Part shown: positions 1 to 5,142 of the stretch, one piece after another
Position numbering within the stretch: position 1 is the stretch's first letter
How the letters are laid out: each line of letters begins with the position of its first letter
Assembly (NCBI GenBank): GCA_903970355.1
Contig: CAJCIF010000160.1
Span: 1 to 8,761 of the forward strand
Direction: 5' to 3'
Source of the DNA: Actinomycetota bacterium
Lineage (GTDB): Bacteria > Cyanobacteriota > Vampirovibrionia > Obscuribacterales > Obscuribacteraceae
Length of the DNA stretch: 8,761 nt
Translations under genes and position numbers: made by a program
The notes under the pieces: model-generated
What the model was told of the DNA's origin: nothing
The model's database searches: none
What the model saw: the letters and a program-made list of their open reading frames with translations, nothing else

Positions 1-19
1 GGCATGGCATTGCCATGCC
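1..19. repeat. Short perfect inverted repeat at the window edge
   Basis: GGCATGGCA and its exact reverse complement TGCCATGCC flank a single base, making a 9-bp stem with almost no loop. It lies outside any gene I can support. It may be part of a longer intergenic repeat that continues to the left of the window. No T-tract follows, so I do not call it a terminator. Confidence 0.5.
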
Positions 20-33
20 CACATATATATAGC

Positions 34-52
34 GGGCGGCTAAAGACCGCCC
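34..52. repeat. GGGCGG/CCGCCC hairpin, possible dispersed intergenic repeat
   Basis: GGGCGG and CCGCCC pair around a 7-base loop and are followed by CCTACA. Short intergenic hairpins of the style GGGCGG...CCGCCCCTAC occur many times in some bacterial genomes, so this may be one copy of a dispersed family. That is from general recollection; the window holds only this copy. The same GGGCGG/CCGCCC core recurs in the palindrome at 124-155, which may reflect shared origin or convergence on GC-rich stems. Confidence 0.4.
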
Positions 53-90
53 CTACACTATTGCCCGGTACATTATTGGCCCGTACATCA
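50..90. repeat. Three imperfect ~15-base direct repeats
   Basis: Three degenerate units follow each other: CCCCTACACTATTG (50-63), CCCGGTACATTATTG (64-78) and CCCGTACATCA (80-90). The second and third share the core CCCG(G)TACAT. The units lie between the hairpin at 34-52 and the terminator at 124-155. I see no gene here. They may be remnants of a duplicated intergenic element. Confidence 0.35.
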
Positions 91-123
91 CACCCGCCCC
101 CACAACACTCCCAAATTCACAAC

Positions 124-155
124 AAAAAGGGCGGTTCTGCAGAACCGCCCTTTTT
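124..155. terminator. Perfect 32-bp palindromic, bidirectional Rho-independent terminator
   Basis: The half AAAAAGGGCGGTTCTG is followed directly by its exact reverse complement. On each strand this gives a GC-rich stem of about 11 bp preceded by five A and followed by five T, the form of an intrinsic terminator working in both directions. It lies 19 bases past the stop codon of the leftward gene ending at 175, so it should end that transcript. The symmetry suggests a rightward gene also ends just left of the window. Confidence 0.85.
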
Positions 156-174
156 CGATTTTAGACTTCTTGTC

Positions 175-777
175 TTATACGACGTAGCCTGGTCTGTCTT
201 GGGAGGCAACGCCGAGGGTGTGGAGGTGGTCGAGAGTGTTGTGCATCAATTCGTATAGCGAAGAGTTGCGGTCAAAGCTATTGATATGGCCCTTTTCGAC
301 AAAGAGGAGAACATTTTCGTGAGGCGGCGGAGCAATGCCGAATTGTTTGTTGCGGCTGTCCATGATGCTCAAGTTGATGCTGCTTTGTTGCTTGATCGCT
401 TCTTTGATGCCAGGATGCGAGAAGAAGTCGATTACATGATCGGGGTGATTCCCTTGAATGATGTAGTCACGATCGAAATCAGGATCGCCGATAACGATAT
501 CCTGCATGCCGAACACTTTAGCTAGTTCTTCGACTGTTTTCGAGTTGCGAATGGCAAATTTGAAAGGATGGCGAGCTACGAATGGCGCGGCGATAACGGT
601 TGTTTCACCGGCGGGCTTACCATGCGCGTGCATTTGGAAAGTAACGTGCCAGGGTTTTTCCGCATGTGGCAAACGGAGGGTTACTAAAGAGTGATCGTCG
701 ATGAATTCGCCTTTCCATTCTTCGGCAAGTTCCATCCATACTGACTTCCAGCCAAAAACACTGCTGCGCAACTTCAT
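175..777 (-). CDS. Conserved-looking hypothetical protein, 200 residues
   Basis: Function not recognised. I place the start at the ATG at 777, giving MKLRSSVFGW. A strong AGGAGAA site (785-791) lies 7 bases upstream of it, whereas the in-frame ATG at 804 has no such site and would add nine poor-looking residues. The protein is soluble, with no signal peptide or membrane span. It is rich in Trp and His at the N-terminal half, and its middle carries the stretch IGDPDFDRDYIIQGN (about 98-112). A FDRDYIIQG-type segment is reminiscent of uncharacterised cytoplasmic proteins, but I cannot name a family. The gene is downstream of and co-directional with the HAD phosphatase gene, with 90 bases between them, and ends at the palindromic terminator. 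Co-transcription is possible but unproven. I am sure it is coding; the function is unknown. Confidence 0.82.
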   Translation of the reverse strand: MKLRSSVFGWKSVWMELAEEWKGEFIDDHSLVTLRLPHAEKPWHVTFQMHAHGKPAGETTVIAAPFVARHPFKFAIRNSKTVEELAKVFGMQDIVIGDPDFDRDYIIQGNHPDHVIDFFSHPGIKEAIKQQSSINLSIMDSRNKQFGIAPPPHENVLLFVEKGHINSFDRNSSLYELMHNTLDHLHTLGVASQDRPGYVV

Positions 778-784
778 CGCGTTA

Positions 785-791
785 TTCTCCT
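785..791 (-). promoter_or_regulatory. Ribosome binding site that fixes the start at 777
   Basis: Read on the minus strand this is AGGAGAA, followed by a 7-base spacer and then ATG. It falls between the ATG at 804 and the ATG at 777, so it supports the shorter, 200-residue form. Confidence 0.8.
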
Positions 792-867
792 GAACCGAAT
801 GCAATCAACATATATATCAGGATTACCGGCAAGAGTATCAAAGATGTTGAAATTCTCAGGACTGGGC

Positions 868-1791
868 TTACAGGTGGTTGAGAAGTTCGTCATAGCGGGC
901 AGCGATAGCTTGAACCAGTGGCGGTCTTTCAGGTGCGCTCGTTTTGGCGCTGCCTTCCGGTTGCAACGCGAATTGAATCATTTCATCATATTCGGCTGGC
1001 AGGTGAATGCCGTAGTGCGCCCAGATAAACCGAATGCCCTGCGACGAAGCCAGCAAGCCATCTTTGGCGAGACTGTCGCCTATAAAAATAGTTTCCTGCG
1101 GGAAGACGCCGAATTCCTTCAATATCCTATTAAGTCCATTTGGAGCTGGTTTCTCGAAATGGCGTGGCAACACATGGAAGGCCGTTTTGGGTTGAGACTC
1201 CTGGCGCATTTGTTTAATGCGTTTTCTGCCGTGTCCCAAAGTAATAGGTTGCCAGATATCGTCCGGTAACGGTTCAACCGTTTCCAGTGCATATACCGCA
1301 TCGAGTAATCCATCGAATACTTGCTTGTTGCGTACTCGCGCCATGTACTCTGGTGCATCACTGAGCGCAACGATCTTAATGTCTTTGCGTTTTAACTCTT
1401 CCAGTGTGTCCATCACTTCCGGAAAAGGCCGCAAATACTTGAGACGGTTGGTATCAAGTGCATCCCAAAATGGTTTGACGTATAACTCGACAAACTGCTC
1501 GGGTTTCGATGCGAAGTGTTGCCAGGCAAAACTTGTCTCTTCCAGTAACCAGGGATATTCGTGAGTGCCGCGTCGTTCGATGATGCGGCCGATATCTTCT
1601 GCTAGTTCGCATACCGGAGTGTCGAGACGCGCGCTAACTTCTTTCAGAAACTCACGCATCGCCGGCACAAAATAATCCCAAAAGGAAAGCAATGTGCCAT
1701 CAACATCTGTGATTACTAACTTGACGCGAGGCTGACTGCGACCCGCTAATTTAAATAGTGGTGAGCTGGGCTCACTAATTCGTTCATACAT
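868..1791 (-). CDS. HAD-superfamily hydrolase (putative phosphatase)
   Basis: Predicted cytoplasmic phosphohydrolase of 307 residues that would use an Asp nucleophile and Mg2+; the substrate cannot be told. All four HAD motifs are visible. Motif I is DVDGT (Asp29 nucleophile, Asp31 acid/base), motif II is the Ser of VALSDAP (Ser144), motif III is Lys214 in FEKPAPNG, and motif IV is IGDSLAKD (Asp239, Asp244). About 105 residues between motifs I and II form a helical cap of the C1 type, as in the phosphoglycolate phosphatase-like group. Two parts go beyond the core: an insert of about 30 residues rich in Lys, Arg and Gln before motif III (about 180-212), and a C-terminal extension of about 45 residues. 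The ATG at 1791 has GAGGT a few bases upstream. The next gene leftward (175-777) may be co-transcribed. Confidence 0.88.
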   Translation of the reverse strand: MYERISEPSSPLFKLAGRSQPRVKLVITDVDGTLLSFWDYFVPAMREFLKEVSARLDTPVCELAEDIGRIIERRGTHEYPWLLEETSFAWQHFASKPEQFVELYVKPFWDALDTNRLKYLRPFPEVMDTLEELKRKDIKIVALSDAPEYMARVRNKQVFDGLLDAVYALETVEPLPDDIWQPITLGHGRKRIKQMRQESQPKTAFHVLPRHFEKPAPNGLNRILKEFGVFPQETIFIGDSLAKDGLLASSQGIRFIWAHYGIHLPAEYDEMIQFALQPEGSAKTSAPERPPLVQAIAARYDELLNHL

Positions 1792-2134
1792 TTGAGTACC
1801 TCAATTCGAATTTTATGGAAGCGCTAAAGCTGGAACAAACAACAAGACCGTCCCCTTCCTGAATAGCCGACTTGATTTATTAGATTGTGTGCGAGCTCTC
1901 TTGTAAAAGCCGCTGATGACAGCGTAAGTGTGTTGGGATGCGATGGCAACCGTTTGTGACTAATGTTACGCGTGTTTCAAATAGTAAAGATTCAGATGAA
2001 ATTAGGACCTCACCATATATGGTGCCATCGCTGACTCTTCAATATCGATCTGCCAACCACTTCCTTCTATTTCAACCGATCCATCGTGAACGCGCTTTCG
2101 AGCCTTATTGGTGCCCTAATACGCGTTTCCGAGA

Positions 2135-2164
2135 GTTTCGTCTTTCCCAAATTGTTTCGTCTTT
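2135..2164. repeat. Direct repeat GTTTCGTCTTT, two copies
   Basis: The 11-base sequence GTTTCGTCTTT occurs at 2135-2145 and again at 2154-2164, a 19-base period. Similar CCAAATT sequences follow both copies, so the duplication may once have included part of the next repeat array. No known site is recognised. Confidence 0.5.
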
Positions 2165-2166
2165 TG

Positions 2167-2208
2167 CCACCAAATTCCCACCAAATTTCCCACCAATTTC
2201 CTACCAAT
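2167..2208. repeat. Degenerate tandem array of 11-12-base units
   Basis: Units are CCACCAAATTC (2167-2177), CCACCAAATTTC (2178-2189), CCACCAATTTC (2190-2200) and a partial CTACCAAT (2201-2208). On the minus strand this reads as repeated GGTGGGAAATTT. The near-helical period (11-12 bp) would put equivalent bases on the same DNA face, which would suit a multi-site protein binding region. Simple slippage is equally possible. Confidence 0.6.
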
Positions 2209-2382
2209 GATCTGCGAAATGCAACCTCCGGCGTCAGAAAATTTCATGACATGTTAAATTGGACGCCCTGCCAAAAAGTATTAACAGAAGGGTGTCGGAA
2301 TTCTGGCTCGAAAACCGACAGGTAGTGAAAGTCGCTTAGGGAGCCACCTTCAACCTCACCCCAAAATTCTCTGACAAAACCC

Positions 2383-2388
2383 GGGAGG
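2383..2388 (+). promoter_or_regulatory. Strong ribosome binding site of the carbonic anhydrase gene
   Basis: GGGAGG sits 5 bases before the ATG at 2394. It supports that start, and with it the signal peptide. Confidence 0.75.
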
Positions 2389-2393
2389 ATATC

Positions 2394-3095
2394 ATGAGGA
2401 AATTTGCAGCACTCTTGTTGTTAACCTCGTTCGTTGTATGTCCGATTTCACTCGCAGATTCACAACCAACTCCCGACGAAGTGCTGACACGCCTCAAACA
2501 GGGTAATGAACGCTATTTGACTGGCATAAGCAAGCACAGGCGAATAGATATCGAACGCCGCGTTGAAACAGCTAAATTTGGACAAAAGCCATTGTCGACT
2601 ATTGTCGGTTGCTCCGATTCACGCGTGCCGACGGAAGTAGTTTTCGATCAAGGTTTTGCAGATGTATTCGTAGTGCGCCTCGCCGGCAACGTCTGTGATA
2701 CAGCGGGTTTGGCGACTGTTGAATATGGTGTCGCTTACCTTGGCACTCCGCTCATTGTGGTGCTTGGTCATTCTAAATGTGGTGCCGTGGACGGTGCGGT
2801 CTCCGGCGCACAATTTGACGGCCAATTGAATAACCTGATGAGAATGATCGCGCCTGCAGTGGCTGAAGCTCGCATGGATCATCCCAAAGCCAGCCATGAA
2901 GAATTGCTGGATGCAGCAATTCAAAAGAACGTCTTCCTCACAATGCAAAACATAATGGTGGGTAGTCCGCCAGTGCGAAAAAAGTTGAAGAGCGGCGAAG
3001 TGCAAATTGTCGGGGCAGTGCGCGATCTGGAATCAGGCAAAGTAACCTGGCTTGGCCGCCATCCCAAAGAAAGCGAAATATTGAAATACCCCTAG
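2394..3095 (+). CDS. Exported beta-class carbonic anhydrase
   Basis: Zn-dependent interconversion of CO2 and bicarbonate, 233 residues. The beta-class signature is complete: Cys73, Asp75 and Arg77 in GCSDSRVP, then His126 and Cys129 in GHSKCGAV. Cys73, His126 and Cys129 are the expected zinc ligands, and Asp75/Arg77 the catalytic dyad. Residues 1-21 look like a Sec signal peptide: MRK, a hydrophobic stretch ALLLLTSFVV, then a small-residue site near SLA|DS. The Cys at 16 lacks a proper lipobox, so I do not call a lipoprotein. The enzyme should therefore act outside the cytoplasm, whereas most bacterial beta-enzymes are cytoplasmic. The strong GGGAGG site supports this start. Likely roles are supplying bicarbonate at the cell surface or buffering the envelope pH; these are inference. 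It is probably transcribed alone, since 120 bases separate it from cysE. Confidence 0.93.
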   Translation: MRKFAALLLLTSFVVCPISLADSQPTPDEVLTRLKQGNERYLTGISKHRRIDIERRVETAKFGQKPLSTIVGCSDSRVPTEVVFDQGFADVFVVRLAGNVCDTAGLATVEYGVAYLGTPLIVVLGHSKCGAVDGAVSGAQFDGQLNNLMRMIAPAVAEARMDHPKASHEELLDAAIQKNVFLTMQNIMVGSPPVRKKLKSGEVQIVGAVRDLESGKVTWLGRHPKESEILKYP

Positions 3096-3215
3096 CCCTA
3101 GCACCAGCCAATCTCACAACTCGTAACGGATGCTCATGATAATAGGGCAACCGCATCCACAATTTTATAAGATACATATATCGGGGCATGAGTCGCTTCG
3201 ACCAGGAAACGCTAG
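3096..3215 (+). promoter_or_regulatory. Intergenic leader region upstream of cysE
   Basis: It holds an AT-rich stretch (TTTATAAGATACATATA) that could supply a -10 element about 40 bases before cysE, with no clear -35. GGATGC (around 3128) and GCATCC (around 3152) could pair across a loop of about 20 bases, but no T-tract follows, so this is not a terminator. I see no riboswitch or T-box features. Confidence 0.3.
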
Positions 3216-4037
3216 ATGTTCTTCGACATAGCCAAAGAAACCATAGAAACAATTTTCGAAAAGGACCCAGCCGCCAAAAGCAAGCGGGAAGTCATTTTCT
3301 GTTATCCCGGTTTTCATGCTATTACCCTGCACTATTTTGCGCATAAGCTTTGGCTCTCCAAACATCTGTTTCTAGCCCGTTTCGTTTCGCATTTCAGTCG
3401 CGTCCTTACCGGTATTGAGATTCATCCTGGTGCCACACTGGGCAGAAAGCTCTTCATAGACCACGGCATGGGCGTTGTAATTGGTGAAACGGCTATCGTC
3501 GGAGACGATGTCGTTATTTATCAAGGTGTTACCTTAGGCGCTGGTCCGGAAGCCCGAATGGGTAGCGCCACGCGCAATTTGAAGCGTCACCCTACGCTCG
3601 GTAACGGTGTCGTAGTTGGTAGCGGAGCAGAAATTCAAGGGGACATAACAGTAGGCGATGGGTCTCGAATTGCCTCAGGTTCCATCATTCTCAAAGACGT
3701 TCCACCCAATAGTGTGGTGGTTGGGGTGCCCGGCCGCATCGTTCGCAAAGACGGTATCAAGGTCGAAAATCCGGATCCGGAAGCGGAGGCTATCAAGAGA
3801 TTGAACGAGAAAATTGCCACCCTTGAGAAGACCGTGGCGGCCCTGAAGAGTGATATGGCCCGCCCTGAGGCGCTTATGAGCATCACTACGCCCGTGCGTA
3901 ATGGCGAAGAGCCAGAAAAAGTTAAGGTTGGGCATTCTGAGTCGGGAAGCAATGGCAATGACAAGTCGAACTCAGGCACACTTGGGGCTCCCATGGATGA
4001 CCCGATAGAGATTTATTTGCACGGAGCGGGAATATGA
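3216..4037 (+). CDS. cysE: Serine O-acetyltransferase with long C-terminal extension
   Basis: Transfers acetyl from acetyl-CoA to L-serine, the first step of cysteine synthesis, in the cytoplasm. A short N-terminal helical part (1-65) is followed by the left-handed beta-helix built from hexapeptide repeats (about 66-175). GIEIHPGATLG and FIDHGMGVVIGET are the diagnostic motifs; His83 is the likely catalytic base, paired with Glu68 (Asp in E. coli). The short N-terminus matches the Bacillus/cyanobacterial type rather than E. coli. The usual enzyme would end near residue 180-220, but this one runs to 273. The tail has a predicted coiled coil (about 186-214), a low-complexity Gly/Ser/Asn linker (about 240-257) and the end DPIEIYLHGAGI. 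A terminal Ile is the residue by which CysE docks in the active site of cysteine synthase CysK. AGGAAA lies a few bases before the ATG. Confidence 0.93.
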   Translation: MFFDIAKETIETIFEKDPAAKSKREVIFCYPGFHAITLHYFAHKLWLSKHLFLARFVSHFSRVLTGIEIHPGATLGRKLFIDHGMGVVIGETAIVGDDVVIYQGVTLGAGPEARMGSATRNLKRHPTLGNGVVVGSGAEIQGDITVGDGSRIASGSIILKDVPPNSVVVGVPGRIVRKDGIKVENPDPEAEAIKRLNEKIATLEKTVAALKSDMARPEALMSITTPVRNGEEPEKVKVGHSESGSNGNDKSNSGTLGAPMDDPIEIYLHGAGI

Positions 4038-4105
4038 AAGTGCACTCCCTCTCAAATAGGTAAAATTAGAGATGATCGCCCCCATCTCCCTGAAAGGAAC
4101 CCGGC

Positions 4106-4330
4106 ATGGCAGAAAACGAGCTAGAAAAAGCATTTGGCACGCTAGCCAACGCCCTGACTCTGACTGAAACTGAGATCACTGAAGAGATCAAGTTGATTGA
4201 GCAGCAGATTCTAGAGTTGAAAGAAAGAGTTATCCAGCTCAACGGTACACAACAAACGCTTGCGCACGACAAGCAATCAATAACTGAAATGTTCACTCGG
4301 TATAACGCTAAAGAAGGCGTTACCGCTTAG
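4106..4330 (+). CDS. Small helical, probably coiled-coil protein (74 residues)
   Basis: Function not recognised. The sequence is almost wholly helix-forming, with no Cys, Pro or membrane span. Residues 20-65 carry a heptad-like pattern of Ile/Leu among Glu, Gln and Lys (EIKLIEQQILELKERVIQL), so a dimeric or trimeric coiled coil is likely. AGGAA lies 6 bases before the ATG, which supports translation. The gene starts 68 bases after cysE on the same strand without a terminator between, so both could share a transcript. CysE itself has a coiled-coil segment in its extra tail; a contact between the two is conceivable but purely speculative. Real gene likely; role unknown. Confidence 0.75.
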   Translation: MAENELEKAFGTLANALTLTETEITEEIKLIEQQILELKERVIQLNGTQQTLAHDKQSITEMFTRYNAKEGVTA

Positions 4331-4426
4331 TACATAGTTTGATTGCATCGTCGGTTTCTAAAGGCAGATCTAATATTGCTGGAAAAGTGCGGGTATTGCT
4401 CCCTATGATCGCGAGCTTGTAAGTTA

Positions 4427-4924
4427 ATGTCCTCAAACTGTCCCTACTGTGGCGCAACTCTCAATTTCGGATTGAAGTTTTGCGTCGTCTGCGGGCGTCA
4501 AACCGCAGCCACAAACAAGATGGGAGGCAGCATCCTCAAAGCGGGTGCTCGCCAGATGGATATGACGCGCCGCATAGATGAAGATACTGCGGCTGCACAC
4601 GTACGAACCAAGCGGCATGCACTGCGTTTTCGCAAAGGTGTGCGCACGCTTGGACAAACAATTTTCTATGGCTTTATAGCTGGTTCGTTGTTTTTCTGTG
4701 CGGTTAGATTCGCTGTGGAAGCGGTTTTCCCAGGAGGGGTACCGCACGCCATTCCGAAAATGAAAATACCATTTGTACCGGTGAACAAAGACGACGATGA
4801 TACTGATGAAACTGCTGAGACAACAGCTCAGAAAGTGGAACCTAAACCGCTGCCTAAGCCAAAGAAACCGGTCAGGCGGCACTCCAGGCACCACTCAACG
4901 CATCACGCTAAACCTTCTCGGTAG
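4427..4924 (+). CDS. Zinc-ribbon, single-span membrane protein with basic His-rich tail
   Basis: Uncharacterised protein of 165 residues. A zinc ribbon opens the chain, with pairs Cys5/Cys8 (CPYCG) and Cys19/Cys22 (CVVCG). A basic linker (about 49-73) precedes one hydrophobic segment (about 76-100). Past it come an acidic patch (KDDDDTDET, 121-129), a Pro/Lys stretch (about 138-150) and a His/Arg/Ser end (151-165). The positive charge before the span predicts the zinc ribbon inside and the tail outside the membrane. Zinc ribbons of this N-terminal type are common in membrane proteins with regulatory or scaffolding roles, but I cannot assign one. No good ribosome site precedes the ATG, and an in-frame TGA lies a few codons upstream, so this ATG is the first possible one. 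Its last 17 bases overlap the convergent gene at 4908-5129. Confidence 0.8.
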   Translation: MSSNCPYCGATLNFGLKFCVVCGRQTAATNKMGGSILKAGARQMDMTRRIDEDTAAAHVRTKRHALRFRKGVRTLGQTIFYGFIAGSLFFCAVRFAVEAVFPGGVPHAIPKMKIPFVPVNKDDDDTDETAETTAQKVEPKPLPKPKKPVRRHSRHHSTHHAKPSR

Positions 4925-5129
4925 TGTCGGCAAGACGCACCATGCCCATCTGGAAAAGAACATGCAGTTCTTTGGCGGACCAATTTTTGCGTACTTTTGG
5001 TGAGTGGTAAAGCGTGGCTCGAATAAGCTTTTCGCCAGCGCTCGTTACTTCGTAGAGATATTCATCCTTGTAATAAGGAGGGGCCTTTACATACAACTTG
5101 TCGCCTTTTTTGAGATCTTTGACGGACAT
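4908..5129 (-). CDS. Small uncharacterised protein (73 residues)
   Basis: Function not recognised. The opening LKKGDKLYVKAPPYYKDEY and later alternating hydrophobic residues suggest a small beta-barrel, loosely SH3-like, but this is only impression. GGAGA (5137-5141) sits 7 bases before the ATG, and its upstream end lies within two bases of the stop codon of the acyl-CoA dehydrogenase gene. The 13-base gap between the two genes points to one transcript. The 3' end overlaps the oppositely oriented zinc-ribbon gene by 17 bases. The good ribosome site and the operon position are the main reasons to accept it despite its size. Confidence 0.75.
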   Translation of the reverse strand: MSVKDLKKGDKLYVKAPPYYKDEYLYEVTSAGEKLIRATLYHSPKVRKNWSAKELHVLFQMGMVRLADTTEKV

Positions 5130-5142
5130 AGGCCGGTCTCCA

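Larger units (their letters stand above)
1792..2393. other. 602-base gene-free region between divergent genes
   Basis: It separates the leftward HAD gene from the rightward carbonic anhydrase gene and must hold both promoters. I see no convincing reading frame, tRNA or strong terminator. The frame open from 1938 to 2210 has no ribosome site and an unprotein-like tail. Contents I can point to are a pair of GTTTCGTCTTT copies 19 bases apart (2135-2145, 2154-2164) and the CCACCAAATTTC-type repeats (2167-2208). There is also a weak sigma70-like pair, TTGGAC (2259-2264) and TAACAG (2282-2287), 17 bases apart, which could serve the carbonic anhydrase gene. Confidence 0.6.

Noticed and set aside
4..258. 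Rightward 84-residue frame at the left edge
   Set aside because: It runs through repeats, the palindromic terminator and the antisense of a well-supported gene.
778..804. Longer 209-residue form of the leftward hypothetical protein
   Set aside because: The strong AGGAGAA site lies between the two ATGs and is correctly spaced only for the ATG at 777.
1938..2210. Possible 90-residue rightward gene in the intergenic gap
   Set aside because: It has no ribosome site, its end is made by the CCACCAAATTTC repeats, and its composition is unlike a folded protein. A decayed gene cannot be excluded.
2086..2325. Possible 79-residue rightward frame overlapping the repeats
   Set aside because: It has no ribosome site and overlaps another equally poor frame.
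3128..3157. GGATGC/GCATCC hairpin upstream of cysE as a terminator or riboswitch
   Set aside because: The stem is only six pairs with a loop of about 20 bases, there is no T-tract, and no known riboswitch features are present.
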